Of a DNA stretch of 64,000 nucleotides, positions 30,279-42,744 are shown in pieces; the first letter of the stretch is position 1; each line of letters starts with the position of its first letter. The notes below the pieces were generated by a model. It made no database searches. It was not told the origin of the DNA and worked only from the letters and a program-made list of their open reading frames with translations. The stretch is from Kryptolebias marmoratus (Eukaryota; Chordata; Actinopteri; Cyprinodontiformes; Rivulidae). Location: positions 29,150,128-29,214,127 of the forward strand of contig NC_051438.1 in assembly GCF_001649575.2 (NCBI RefSeq). Direction: 5' to 3'. The position numbers and the translations under genes were made by a program.

Positions 30279-30409
30279 ACATGCATGTCGCTCACCACCT
30301 TTCCTGCTAAAGTTTTAAACAAAGATCTTATCAGAAGAGTAATGCTTAAAGTATGCATTGGGGGTGACTCTCAGCTACTACCACACTAAATTTCAGCTCA
30401 ATATCTGTC
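30279..30409 (-). repeat. AAGATGGCCGCC-family dispersed repeat, copy 4, left part
   Basis: The copy is reversed and carries the complements of GGCGGTGAGCGATATGCAT-like, GTGGTAGTAGCTGAGAGTCA and GATATTGAGCTGAAATTT. It stops abruptly in ATATCTGT and resumes at 30856. Confidence 0.75.
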
Positions 30410-30855
30410 ATCTCTGTCATCCCACTCCCTCCCTCCCCTCCTTCACGGCCCTAGTCTTAGTAATTCTTATGTTGGCTGTTTAGCGGGCCTTTTTGGTACT
30501 ATTAATTAGACCTGTTGTACCTTTAGTTTAGCATTATCATGTTTCAGTTTCCTGTACATTTAGCCTAGTTTAGTTTATCTTAGCGCATTTTTTAGATATT
30601 GTTAGATTCCTAATTGTTGTTTAGTTCAGCTTTAACTTTATCATGATTTCATTTAAGTTTATTTTAGCTACTATTTTGATTGTTTTAGCTCATGTTTAGA
30701 TATGCTTAGTTTCATGATTTTATTTAGATTATCTTATATTTCATTTAGATTATACATGATTGATGTTTTTATCTGTATTTGATTGTTGTTTCTGTTGTAA
30801 AACACTTTGAGTCGCCTTGTTGCGGAAAAGTGCTTTATAAATAAATTTCACTTCA
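30410..30855 (+). mobile_element. L2-type LINE tail or SINE inserted into the dispersed repeat
   Basis: The insert ends ACACTTTGAGTCGCCTTGTT and then AAAGTGCTTTATAAATAAA, the conserved 3' tail of fish L2-like LINEs and of SINEs that borrow it. The host repeat is interrupted exactly at ATATCTGT and resumes with CTGTAAAATT, so CTGT may be a short target duplication. About 445 bp; the body (TTTAG-rich) was not recognised. Confidence 0.7.
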
Positions 30856-30965
30856 CTGTAAAATTTATGAAGTCATCGCCATTTTTGTGTTTGCTTAGAT
30901 AGATTAATTGTGGCGGCCATCTTGCATGTGGTTTATGAAATATTTAGCTAACAATCAGTCAGAGA
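30856..30965 (-). repeat. AAGATGGCCGCC-family dispersed repeat, copy 4, right part
   Basis: It continues copy 4 after the insertion: the complements of TTTTACAG, AAACACAAAAATGGC, AAGATGGCCGCCACA and TTAGCTAAATATTTC. Confidence 0.75.
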
Positions 30966-31685
30966 TTCACAAACACAGTGAATTACATGATTGCTTCGTG
31001 GTGGTGAGCAGTACTTCCTTCTTCAGAAAGTGCAAAACACAATAAAACATAAATCTGTTGCCTTTTTTTGTTTTTAGGGTTTTTGAAGTTTACAAACTGA
31101 GTTAAAATCAACACAAACAGCAGAAAAGAGCGTTTCTTCTCCAGTTTGACGGAAGTTAAATGTGAAAACGATGATTGTGCAGCCATTAGCTGGAACTCCT
31201 GATGAGTGCGGGGGAGGAGAGCACCACCACCGCATTAATCTCACATAAATTAAAATGACACACGATACAGTCGATCGCGTTCAAATTTTCACCTTCTAAA
31301 TGTAAAACCGCTAAGCGTGACTTTCAATATGGTACATGGTGTCGTACGGCATGATAAATAGCTCTATTAGCAATTCATAAACACGTCCTGCAGGCAGCGC
31401 CGACGCCGCTGATCGCTATCGCTGTCTGCTGGGAGAAGGCGGGAAGCACGACGGAGACATGATTGGAAAACAAAACAAAAAAGGGACAAATCCCTCGTTA
31501 GCTCAAGTTTTGAAGTGTGTTTGTGAAGACAAACCTCAAAGTAAATAAACACAATCACACGAGTACACAAAAGCTGCAAAAATACTCTGAGCTGACAAAC
31601 AACTTTCACACAAAATCTCCCTCATCAGTGAAAAACATTAAAAACAAATCCTGCAGGTCACTGAGGAGATGGAGGCGGAGCCAGG

Positions 31686-31687
<2 letters not shown>

Positions 31688-31722
<35 letters not shown>
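31688..31722. repeat. (TG)n microsatellite
   Basis: An uninterrupted TG run of about 17 units. Confidence 0.97.
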
Positions 31723-31725
<3 letters not shown>

Positions 31726-31828
31726 TCAGCTGTCCAAGCTGCCGCCAGCTTACTGATCAAACCTTAGAGTCACATGACTTCTGTCAAGGAATAGCTGCTG
31801 TGTACGTGTTGCTGTGTGGAGCAGTGAT

Positions 31829-32117
31829 CAGTATCTTACCTGCAGCAGACAGTGTAGAAAGTCAGGAAGGAGTTTAAGCTAACGAGTGCTCAAGGAAATT
31901 TTATTTCCTTAAAACAACAAAACTTAGAAACAGAATAGAACAATTCCTGGTGGACTAATCTGATCAATAGCAGAATATTTTTGTGTTTTATACGAGTAAT
32001 AACAGGAACATTGTTGAGAAAATAGTGAAAAAGAAAAAGGAACCACCTGATGAGACGTAAAAGCAGACGTAGCATCTCCCCTCACTCTGACCTCTGTCTG
32101 CTGCAGGTAAGATACTG
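31829..32117. repeat. perfect 24-bp inverted repeat around 241 bp
   Basis: Positions 31829-31852 are the exact reverse complement of 32094-32117. Outside both arms there is partial similarity (TGTGTGGAG), so the inverted repeat may be longer but decayed. Each arm contains CTGCAGGTAAGAT in its outward reading, a consensus-like splice donor. It could be a MITE or a transcript hairpin. Confidence 0.8.
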
Positions 32118-33614
32118 TCTGCTCTTAATCCCTCCACACACAAACACACCTTCTCCTCTGTCCTCCTGAAGCTCAGGACTTTAAACGAGAAGAAACGCAG
32201 GCTCAGTAAAATGATTTTATGAGATCAAATGAAATAAACTACTGCAGCCGTTTGGATGATTATTGATGAGGAAAGCAGAAATGCTAAACACGATAAAACC
32301 CCAAAAGAGAAAGGAAACAAAGTTATCTAAGCTGTTGTGAAAATATGTTTCCATAAATGACTGAATGTTGAAGAGAAGAGCATTCAAACAGGAGAAATTA
32401 GATCCTATTATTAATAAAATTAAATATATATTTGTTTATACATGAATTTAATGTGCAAAGACTGTTGTTTAAAGTGGGGTTTATAAATAAAAAGCTTCAT
32501 ATTTGAACAGAAAGTAGCATCTTCTGTCTTAAAACAAATAAGAAATGAAATCTCTTTAATAAATAAATAAATATAACTGCTTTAGTATAAACCTCCTGTA
32601 AGTGATGTTGCTCTAATTTAGTTTTAAGCAAACGATGTCTCTCCATGAGTCCACCGCTGACGGATGAGGCTTCGCTCCCTCTGCCGTTAAATAACGACAG
32701 TGATGCTGATGATGTTGTTATGATCATAAATCCTCGCAGATCAGAAGATAATTGTTTTAGCTGCTTGATGACTGATGGTGTTGATGATCAAACTGAAAAG
32801 CTTTAATGATAGTTACCCAGGCAAACGTCTCTGTTTCTGTCTCTGTTGCTTCAGTAATTTGGTTTTCAAAGGTTGTGACTTCAGGAGTAAAAAATTCATA
32901 AAGCTGCTATCTCCTTGTAACGATTTAAAAACAGTCAAGAAAAAAATCAATTTCCTGTAAAATGTGCGTGTTTTCCCTTCCATAATTAGTTTTTTGAATT
33001 TGATGGCAGCGTCCCGTTACATAAGCTTCAGCACATGAATAATTGTTTCAGCTGGACTCAGAGTCAGCCACACGGAGGGAACGGTCACAGTTTGAGGGAA
33101 TAACATCATGACAAACTGTCCTGTCCTGCATTTTGAGGATCCTGACTCATGATTCAGTCTGACTCTGATGAAACACTTTTTACTTTGTGTATCCGGTTGC
33201 TGATTGGCCTGAAGCATGTCTCCATCAACATTTGTTCCAAAGACTGGAGCTTTTGTGACATTTTAAACGTCTGAAAGTTTGACCTTTTAGTTACATACCT
33301 CCCGTTTGACGAGCCGGCAGGTTTTTTTTTTAAATGTCAGTGCACAGCATGTGTCACACCTTAAAGTTTTACTGAAAAAGAAACCAGCGATATCTGAGGA
33401 GATCATCTGAGACTTTAATCTGAATCAAACCAGACGTCGCTTTTATTTCTATAGCATGTCTAAAAACAGCAGGTTGTGCTTTACGAGTTAGTCAAACACA
33501 AACAGGAAAATCATAAACATAATAAATGAGACAAAAACAAACTTAAAATCAAACACGACAGGCCTGAGGGGACAAGACTGAGCTCATGTTAAAGGTATTC
33601 ATTTATTAAAAACA

Positions 33615-34000
33615 TCCTGAACTACAGACTGAAAGTTTTCAGATATATTGACATGCAGATCTGAAACGCAGGTACTCACTCAACATAAACAAAGCACTCA
33701 GCTGAAACGAACCATGAGGTAAACAAATATGGTGCAAACAGACAACCTCAGAGAAGATGTTTCGGTGGAAATATAAAAGTCAATCTGCAGCTGAACATGA
33801 CAGACAACTCTGCACCTTTCTGCATTATTCTACTCAAAACTGAGCCTGAATTTATTTAAATACAGCCTAAACATCTCTTCCATCGACGTCTCCAGTGTTG
33901 ACGTGTTTTCTATCACTTCGGCTGCTAAACAAACACACCTGGCAGTTTGCTTCCAATTGTTTTATGTAAGGACACAATGTTTTTATCAATCTTCATGATG
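33615..34000 (+). repeat. two-copy dispersed repeat, copy 1
   Basis: AGTTTTCAGATATATTGACA, GATCTGAAACGCAGGTACTC and CTATCACTTCGGCTG recur in the same order at 52835-53130. The family is unknown. Confidence 0.7.
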
Positions 34001-34429
34001 CTGGGAGCTTTGGAAGTGAAATAAAAACTGTATAAACTCTAAACTGTTGTTGATTCTCAGTCATGCAGGAAAAAACAGAAAGTAAAGAAGAAAAACAGAT
34101 TTCTGTTCTGCAGTTGAAGATGTTTCTCTTCTCTTCAATTCCAAACTGGAGCAAATGGAGCTCCAAGCTTTAAACTGCATGAGTTGCTCCATTAATGCAG
34201 ATTAATCTCCCTCCCATCTCTCCTGAGGGTCATTAAGAGTCACAGGTTGTTAGCCTGGCTCACAGAGATGTTGTGGTCACGTGCATGAAAGTCTGAATTA
34301 GAGGGAAACTGACTTATTATCCAGTTTAATGCTTCATTTTAGGTTTTAGAAAACTGAAATCTGAGACCTCCTTCACGTCCCACTCTCAAACCATCTCTTC
34401 TCTTCCAAAATAAGACCATTTTATTCCTA

Positions 34430-34465
34430 AAAAGAGTGTCCCTCAAAGTCAAGAGACACTCTTTT
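34430..34465. repeat. 11-bp perfect stem hairpin
   Basis: AAAAGAGTGTC (34430-34440) and GACACTCTTTT (34455-34465) can pair across a 14-base loop. No T- or A-run or gene context gives it an obvious role. Confidence 0.6.
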
Positions 34466-35571
34466 GAGGACCAAAGTATTTTTAAATCAAAGTCAAGATG
34501 CTAATCTGTATCAGCTAACACAAATATGGGTAAATCTCAGTCACTTTATTTATATATTCAGTTTGTAATCAAACACAATATTTACAACAACTTCTCACTG
34601 ACTTAAATGGATCAAGTTAAACAACAGAGAGCTGCAGACTAAAACAAGAAAATACTAGAAATTAAAAAACAAATATAACTTCCATTAAATATATAAATAT
34701 CTTAATTATGTGTGAAACTAAAAGCAGCAGTAAGACGCCTCTTTAAGACAGTCACATTTTTTTAAACAATCCAGAGCACATTAATAATAATAATTAACCA
34801 ATTAGCTGATATCAGTGTAACTGCTGAGATCAAATCAGGCACATTTCTCTGAGTGATTATCCTGTTGTGATAATTGTGCGTTTGAGAAATTCACTCGCTG
34901 CCTTCTTGTTGGACTCCCTGAGGTCGAGGGGTTGACTAATGAGAGCTAGTGAAGATTGATGGTAATTATTTGGATTTATAAATAGTTTATGAGAGACTAA
35001 CAGCTTCAAGTGTCAGAGGAATCCATGCTGGAGGAGCGATCAATAATCATTAATAATCAGATAATCACGTCTCCCATAACTGTGCAGTTCTGTTCCAAAA
35101 ACGGCTCATAATCCGTCCTTTTTTTCACTGTAGCAGCAAATTAGGTGGATCAGAGATTATCTGGTGCCAGCGTGACAAATCTGAGCTTAATCCTCTTTAC
35201 TGCGATGACAAGCGTGATAGGATCAAGTTCTTACAAAAAAAAGCTAATTTCTGTTGTTGAGCCGGGAACTGCGATGATACTCGAGGCCTGAGATTCGTGT
35301 GAAAAGCCTCTTGAATCAGCATCGAACAAACAGAGTGTTGGTGTGAAGACGGAGCAGTCGGATCAGGATTCCAGCTGCGTGAGCAACACTTCAGGCCGAA
35401 TGATGCCGACACGGTCAGGACTTCCAACTGAGTTTCATTTATTGCAAAACATTTGCTGCTGTTGCAAAATTACCGTCAGCTTTTACAGTAAGCAAGTAAA
35501 AACGAATGCATTCATTCAGCATAAAAACCACAAAATGTCTGATGATAGTAAAACAAATACAAACATAAGAA
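34466..35571. other. intron 1 DNA, non-repetitive
   Basis: No genes. Positions 34780-35090 are complex AT-rich sequence with several TAAT and ATAATCA motifs, which could be a conserved enhancer. This impression rests on texture only. Confidence 0.35.
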
Positions 35572-35645
35572 GACGAGGCGTTAAAGGCCTAACTGTCTGT
35601 GAAGGAATGCATATCCAGAGATATTTTGCTAAAACTACAGACAGA
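35572..35645 (-). repeat. AAGATGGCCGCC-family dispersed repeat, fragment
   Basis: It joins the complements of TTAGCAAAATATCTCTGG and ATATGCATTCCTTCACAG, then AGTTAGGCCTTTAACG. The middle of the repeat is deleted. Confidence 0.65.
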
Positions 35646-35982
35646 CTTGAGCACGCACTCAAACCCAGGCAGAAAGATTATTCCCTGGATCCAAACCCTT
35701 ATCTAAATAAAAGGTTGGCTAAATAAATTAATTTTTAAAGAATAATTAAAGTCAAGGCAACGTAAAGCTCCTCTGGTCTACGAGCAGCTTGAGCTGGAAG
35801 AAAGTTTAAAAACAGGTTCTTAAATGTTCTTTAAATCAGTGGAAAGAGACTCAAACGGGAACAATGTGACGTCTTTTTCTTCCATTCTGGACAGACAGGA
35901 GATTCAAACTGATTTTTATTTTTTAACAATAAAAAAAGGCTGTTATACAGTCATCTAAAGGAGATAAGATGAAAGTCTAAAT

Positions 35983-36441
35983 GTTAGTATTTGGGTTTTT
36001 GTATTTAGTTTATTACTTTGATTGTCTTCAGTTTGAGTTTATTGTTTATTTTTCTTTGTTGGCCTGGTCTTAGTTCAGTTCTTGTTCCTTGTGTCTTTGT
36101 TTCCTGTCAGTATTCAGTTCTCCTCAGTCAGTCACTTGTTTTCCTGCCACGCCCATCTCCACCTGCTTCTCGTTATCACTCACCTGTGCCCACTTCCCCT
36201 AATGACCCTCTGTCTTTAAAACCCGGTCATCCTCCTTTACTCGCTGGTTTGTTTGTCTATTTTCCCTGATGTTCTGGTTCTGCTCCTCTCTCACCCATGT
36301 CCATTCAGTTTTTGTATTAAGTTTTCTTCTTGCTGCTGCGTCAGCCTTTGTTTTTGATTTGTTTTATTTTAATAAATTAGTTTTCCTTTTTCGTCATGAG
36401 TCTGGGCTCTGGGTTCACCTCCTTTTCCCCACATCTTGACA
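35983..36441 (+). mobile_element. LTR-like dispersed element, copy 3 (best preserved)
   Basis: It runs from TGTTAGTATTTGGGTTTTTG to CCCCACATCTTGACA, with 5' TG and 3' CA ends. It has a TATA-like CTTTAAAACCCGG near 36215 and a polyA-like AATAAATTAG near 36370. It is about 460 bp, a plausible solo LTR. Target duplication was not resolved, and no coding region is present. Confidence 0.55.
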
Positions 36442-37660
36442 CCAAATAATCATCTGTGACTCAGTTTTTGTTATATTTGAAGCAGCATTAATTTTCTCTG
36501 ATGCTCAAAGACACAACAAAGACGAGTCCAACCCACCAGGGTGTTTAGATCCATTTTACCAGCAGATTATCTGCAGGACTGTGAGATTACAGTCTATTAT
36601 GAGTTTAAAGATGTGGTTGGGATAATTATCCTGTCTCTTTACAGAGACGGTTTTCTTTCCAATGTAATCCATATTTCTTATTACTGTTGGTTTGGATGCA
36701 ACAAAAAGCCAAAAGATAAGAGCAATACACATCTCTTCAACAGTTCCAGGTGCTTTTGTGCCAATTTACTGCAGGTTAAAGGTTCTGTTTTATCTTAATA
36801 AGTTTGACTTCTTTCCGAAGAACATCAGGGAAGTTTAAATGCCAATTCCAAACTTTTGCAAGCCTGTTGCATCTGTTTTTTTACACAAAGAATACAAACT
36901 GTACAGTTTTTTTACACATAGACCATTTTATTTTTATTAATATTCAGTCTAAATAATCTGTGCATAATAACAAATGGTTATCAGCTGCTTGTTGGAATAT
37001 TAAACTGTTTGTTTCTGATGTCTGCTGCATTTTTTTATGTTTGTGTAATTTCTGTCAGAGTAATGATTTAAAACATGGTAAAAATCCTTCCCACCACATG
37101 CATTTCCTGTTTTCCCTGCTGAGCCACAGCTTCCCTGGGTCTCAGAGTCAAACATCTGTCAGGTGTCTTTAATTTGCATAATTTGTTTGACTTAATGGAT
37201 CAAATTGGTACATTTAAAAGCCTGCCTGCTTTGCTCTTACAGTGCAAATACATTTTCTGTGTGCATCAAATAATTAGTTTGCAGAACATTTTATCTACCT
37301 CTCTGACCATCTGGAGGAGAAAGCAGGAAGTAAAAGCTTTCAGTAACTCCTCGTAGCTCACATCAGGTGCAGCACAGAATCACAGGAGGTAAGAACAACA
37401 CGCTGAAATGTTTGAGCTGATTTCTCATCTGAACAGATTCTTTCCAGCTGCAGCTCGACATGAAGCAGAAGTCTTAAAACAAACGTAACAACAACACAAA
37501 TCTCAGAGTCCTGGTACTAAAACCACAGATCCAGATGGTTTAAGGACTTTAAAACATTTACATCACTGCACAAAGCAACCTGCATGGCAGGAAAATCTCC
37601 CTCTTGATCTAATTATTGGCCTCGTGCAAAAACAGATGAGGGCTTTTTGTTGGTTTGGCT
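36442..37660. other. intron 1 DNA without recognised features
   Basis: I see nothing beyond short chance frames. Confidence 0.45.
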
Positions 37661-38345
37661 TGTTGTGCCAAAAAAAAAAACCTTGGAGTTATTTTTAATT
37701 TTGACTTTTTTTAACTCCCACATTAAAAATGGAACCAGGACCACTTTCTTCCACCTGAACGATATCATATGCAGAGAAACTGATCTGTAAATTTCTTAGT
37801 TTGTCTTAAAAACTCTCTGAAAAATCTTCAGTCAGATTCAAAATAAGATTTAAAATCTTATTTCTAGCATCTAAATCTTTCAACAACCAAGCTCCATCTG
37901 ATATTAAAGAGCTTATTGTTCCATATTTTTTAAACATGATAACAAACAGAAGTTTTTAATATTCCATGTTTAATTATGAAAAGGTCTAAATTATTCTCAT
38001 CACAAAGCAAAACACTCCTGATAACCCAGCATTTTTAATTAAGGTATTTTAATTATTGTGTTTGTTCATTTCTTATTCTCCCTTTATGAAGAGCTGTTTG
38101 TATGAAACTTGCATACATTTAAAATGATTTATTTATGCATAAACTTTCCTTTTGATAGATGTAAACTGGTTAATTTAATTTTTGTTCTGTTTGTTCATTT
38201 GTATTTGATTACTTACTGTTTTTATATCTGCTTATGTTAATGTGAGATTTATTACCAGGCCTGCAGGGTTTTCTAATTCTTTCTGCACATTTTTCTTTTT
38301 TTATTATTATTATTAATCTTTGTGTTGTTACTGCCTTTTATTGTT
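37661..38345 (+). mobile_element. L2/Rex1-like LINE, decayed 3' end of reverse transcriptase
   Basis: The plus strand reads LGVIFNFDFF, a shifted TFFHLNDI, then FKILFLASKSFNNQAPSDIK and ELIVPYF. These are successive conserved blocks at the C terminus of fish L2/Rex1-like LINE proteins. Part of the middle is deleted. The tail ends with CAAATAAATAAGCC near 38345. Confidence 0.85.
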
Positions 38346-38967
38346 CAAATAAATAAGCCAATCTTTTCATTAAAGCTTGTTTGCTCTGAATATTAGATGT
38401 AAATATGTACAATTAAACTGGATAAAAGATTCAACAGTCGCCGTTCCAGAGCCTTTCAGTCTCCTCCTGGTGATAATCTCCTCCCTGGAACGCCCTGTCT
38501 TTGGGTTCTCAATGATCAAAGTTCAGATTTGCTTTAATTATTTCAGATCAATGCTGGCCGAGGAAGTGGGAGAGCTGCGGCCGCTGCTGAGGCAGCACAG
38601 GAGAGGAAAACAACCAAAAACAGCTGAGTCGTCCGGTGCCAGTGCTTCATATGCAAAGAGTGAGGAGAAACCAGGAGCCAGCGAGAGGTGTGGGCGAGCG
38701 CAGCGTTCCAATCATTAGTCCTAAGTGTTCCTCATTATGTTCCTAAAGCCTCTGAAGGCCTGGATTCCTGATTGATCTCATCCTGGTGTTTTGTTCCAGC
38801 CGGGAAGGCAGAGAGCTGCGTCACTCAGGCGTTTTACAAACTCCTGTGGTTAAAACAACATTTACAGCTGATTTTACTGAACTTTTTCTTCAGATAAATT
38901 ACTTTTTTTTTTCCCCACTACCAAAGCAGAATACAGTTTTAGCCCTTCTATTTGTGTGTGTGAGGAA
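38346..38967. other. intron 1 DNA, chance frame only
   Basis: A 113-codon frame at 38377-38718 has no recognisable domain or splice context. Confidence 0.4.
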
Positions 38968-39352
38968 TTTTTATTAAAACTTGCAGAAAGTAATCCCTGG
39001 AAGTACATCTACAACCCATTAACTTTTGGAGTCAGCCTCGGACAAGATGGCCGCCACAGCCAACTGATATTACTAACTCGTTTTACAGAGACTGAGACTT
39101 GTGACTGAGAGTCATCCTCAGAACACACTCTGAGCAGATTAGTTGTCTGTCAGCAAAATATCTCACGAACCAATAGATGGATTTTAATGAAACTTTCAGG
39201 AAATAATCTTTGGTTGCACATCTACAACTGAATATATTTGGAGCCAACCCAATTCAAGATGGCTGCCACAGCCAACTGATGTAAAAAATGAAATGCATAA
39301 ACCCTAAAACCCAGTCAGTTGTACAGATATGGAGCTAAAATGGACAATTTTT
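38968..39352 (+). repeat. AAGATGGCCGCC-family dispersed repeat, tandem dimer
   Basis: Two head-to-tail units occur: AAGATGGCCGCCACAGCCAA at about 39044 and AAGATGGCTGCCACAGCCAA at about 39257. Each is preceded by the AGAAAGTAATCCCTGG- or AGGAAATAATCTTTGG-like and CATCTACAAC modules. Confidence 0.85.
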
Positions 39353-40062
39353 CAGTTTCTCTCTAGTTAAATCACCTCCCTCTTTCAAGACTCTGATCAT
39401 CAGCTGTCACAGATTTCCTTTACACAATAAAACAGGTTTATTTGTTGTCATGAACTCTTGTGGACTTAATCTGAATCCTCTTAACGCTCTGAAGTCCTGA
39501 AAAATGCTCTGATAGTCGCACCACTCTCCCCGTATTCTGCATCCTCAAAAAGAGTCAGGACACCCAAACACATGAAGAAAAAGATAAAATAAAATAAAGG
39601 ACAAAGCTGAGTGGTAGAGGGGAGGGGGGATCAGGGATCAGATCTAAAATCCAAAAATGCATCAATTTAGCTGCAAAGCAAGAAAAAAAAAAAGCCCCAA
39701 ACCATGAAAGCTTGTAGTAAACTCCACCAGAACGGAGGAAAATGTTTTAATTCTCGGGGTGCCAAGAACAAAGATCAGGACATTTTACACTACATAAGAA
39801 ACCCAAGTCCTCATTTCTGATTTTCAGCATTAACCACGCCTACTCTGGATTTCTGACCAATCATAAAACAGATGTCGGACACCACACAGAGAAAAAGATG
39901 ACGCGTCGAGAACAAGAAAAACTGTTTTCCTGGGAAGCAGCTTTCAGTCCCATCAAATATCTTCTCTTTTACCACACAAAGGTATCAAAGATACAAAACC
40001 TCTTCATGAACATCCTTCCATGACAGAGGCGTCTTCAAAGGTGGCCAGATGAGCTCCTCACC

Positions 40063-40190
40063 CCGCTTCCAGGAGGACGGGGGTCCTCTTCCTGCCTCAA
40101 GGAGGACAGGGGTCCTCATCCTGCTTCCAGGAGGACGGGGGTCCTCATCCTGCCTCCTGGAGGACGGGGGTCCTCTTCCTCCTGCTTCCA
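40063..40190. repeat. 29-bp minisatellite, 4 copies
   Basis: GGAGGAC recurs at 40072, 40101, 40130 and 40159. The unit is CCAGGAGGACGGGGGTCCTC plus 9 bases. GAGGAC...GTCCTC makes each unit partly self-complementary. Confidence 0.93.
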
Positions 40191-41361
40191 GTCTTTTTCC
40201 TAAGTACAGATTATCTGTCCTGAGCTCCTGAGTGCGACTTATTGTCTCAGCTGGCTCGCAAAAAACGCCACACGAGGTTCTCTGATCTGTAAATCCTTTT
40301 ACCTGTCGTACGATGATCGTGTTTCCTTTTATTTTTTTACATCACAACTGTAAACTCAAAGTAAAACCCTGATCATGTCAGGAGCAGACGAGCAGCAGAT
40401 TCAGGGTTTCAGTAATAAACTCCAGAGGTTGAGTCCTGCAGAGATCGAAGCTTTAAATCGTGTCCAGCCCCGGTGCTTTCAGGCACCGTCTGCAATAATA
40501 AAGCTTCTATAGTTTTACAGTTTAAGGCCATGAAGGAAATGAACGTTGGACTCCAGCTGCACCAGTCTGCAGTTTTTCCACAGCTACTGTTTATTATTGA
40601 AACAGATCAGCAGAACATAATGTCTCAGTATCAACACATTTTTAAATAAATTATGTGTCAAACAGAGACTATAGTGCTTATATACAAATTATTTTATGTG
40701 CCCAATGTCAGGGAGTTTGGTTACTTTTTACTTACCAAACAATTTAATAGTTTTAATTCGTCACATATTATCACTACAATGCTGTTTTATTTATTACTGA
40801 TATGTGATTAGAGTAAGATAAAGAATACTCAAACTTCTTGTTGTCTAATAGGAACAAATGACATTAACTGTGATAGATGTGTTGCATCTTTATTGTTATT
40901 TGGGGCTTAAAACTTACATTTAAGCTGAAAAATAAACTGATGGGTCCTTCAGCTGCATTTCCATTTACTTTATAATTTCATTAATGCTACTTAGCTTCTA
41001 ACGTCAACACTCAGTTACAGCTCAGAGAAGTTATTGATAATATATTTTGTTATTGATGTTGCAGATCTGTTACCTTCGCCTGATCAATAATGTTTCATCA
41101 TATATCAGGGTTTGGAAATGAACCTGCCCAGAACTTAATTATTGCTGAGATGGTCGCCAACTTCGCGGAGAAGTCGATTGTTTTTCATTACAGGAGCTGA
41201 GAAATTGATCACCGGGAAGAAATATAAGTACTGTATGTTCTGATTTGTTATGATGGGAGAGGCGAGTGATAAATATTTGGTCGTGGCTCTGCTGAACAAA
41301 TGAAACAGCCTGAGGGCAGGTTCATAAATAACACGGTTGGTTTAATTCGCCTGAACGCAGC

Positions 41362-41387
41362 GTGTGTGTGTGTGTGTGTGTGTGTGG
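41362..41387. repeat. (TG)n microsatellite
   Basis: An uninterrupted GT run of about 13 units. Confidence 0.95.
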
Positions 41388-42039
41388 GAACTGACACTGG
41401 AAGATTTCTGACAGGGGCAGCAGGCCGACCCGGGTTTGAGCTCTCGGTTCTCCTGTAGCTTCCTTCAGCACAACAGTAAATCCCTGAACGCAGCACAGAT
41501 GGTTCTGTTCTGGGTCCGACCCGTTTGGAGAACTGTGATGCTGACGTCCAGGTTTGAAGCTGCAACGACGGCTGAAGTCTGAATTTGGTTTCATTACATC
41601 ATAAAAACGCTCCCTATTCTTTCTCATAGATCATAAATGCTGATTATTTTATTACCAAACAAGAGCGAGACGATTAAAAATGTGTTAATGTCCACAAGCG
41701 TCTCCTAAAGAATTATGTTTCCTATTTAGTTTTTTTTTTTTCCACTTTAATAAAGGCGCTTGCTGCCCTGAAACGTCCTCTTTGTTCTGTGTGCAGCAAT
41801 AAAACCTGAGAAATGCAAACAGCTTATATTTAATTCACCCTCTCACCGGGCTGTGAGTTGGTGAATGGTATTTAGGAGGGAGTCTCCCTGATGTCTCGCA
41901 AATGTCTCCCAAATTTATGTTGTTCTCAACTTTCTCCGGTGAGTCTCAGAGGTGCGCAGTTTTAAACATATTCAGAAACTTTTACTCGAAACAGTCATGG
42001 AGTTGTTGCAGGCATCTCGTCTCAAGAGGCTAAAGCTGG

Positions 42040-42240
42040 ATTTGGTTTCCTGCAGGAAGCTCCGCTCTGACAGAAAACATCTGAGGCAGATGTCCAGGTC
42101 TAAAACCACCCTGAGGATAAATAATAATTACTGCAAAAATAGTTCAAATCTGCTCATCTTCATTTCTAAAATGTACTCCAGCAGAATAAATCCTAAACTT
42201 AGACAACAAAATACAGCAGAGCCTCTAATTACAAATTTAA
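42040..42240 (+). repeat. dispersed repeat 'GGTCCAAATCTGCC', copy 2
   Basis: It shares AGATGTCCAGGTCTAAAACC, AATAATTACTGCAAAAATAG, CAAATCTGCTCATCTTCATT and TACTCCAGCAGAATAAATC with copy 3 (54640-54830). The second half aligns with copy 1. Confidence 0.75.
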
Positions 42241-42744
42241 TCCATTCTAACAGGTGATCTGAATGATAAAAATCTGTATTTTGAACAAAAATCTTCCATG
42301 AAAAATAATGCAAATGTAAAGAACCTCATAAACAACCGGCAGGGCCTCACTGTAGCTGTGGTTTTCAGCACACAGGATTTATTTCTACCTTTAAAATTGT
42401 AATAAGGAATATGTTTCCTCTTTAAAAGAGTTGCGGCTGATTTATTACTGAGAAGAAGATTGATGATGACACAACAACTTTGCATTTAGTTAAAAAATTG
42501 GCTACCAAGTGAATTGCCTAAGTGAGTTAACTTGTCATGTTTTAAAACTGATATGAGCGAGACGTCTGTCAGATTTATTGGCATCAGTGCAGCTGAGTTC
42601 TGTTCCACACTTGTTTTTTTTTTTGGTTCTGCGAAGGTCGGCTCATTCCTGAAAGCTCACGTCTCTGCAGGATTAGGGATTTATGATCAGTCAGGAGCAG
42701 CTTAAATACATTCTGCTTTTGTGGTCATCTCACAGAACTAAGTG

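Larger units (their letters stand above)
30966..33614. other. intron 1 DNA around the inverted repeat
   Basis: Apart from the TG run and the inverted repeat I see nothing I can name. Confidence 0.45.
39353..42039. other. intron 1 DNA, minisatellite and (TG)n
   Basis: Apart from the 29-bp minisatellite and the TG run at 41362-41387 I see no features. Confidence 0.45.

Noticed and set aside
41900..41935. Minus-strand phrase encoding IWET, similar to the glra1 signal peptide core
   Set aside because: Only four residues match, a stop precedes it and no donor follows. The true exon is at 50929-50999.
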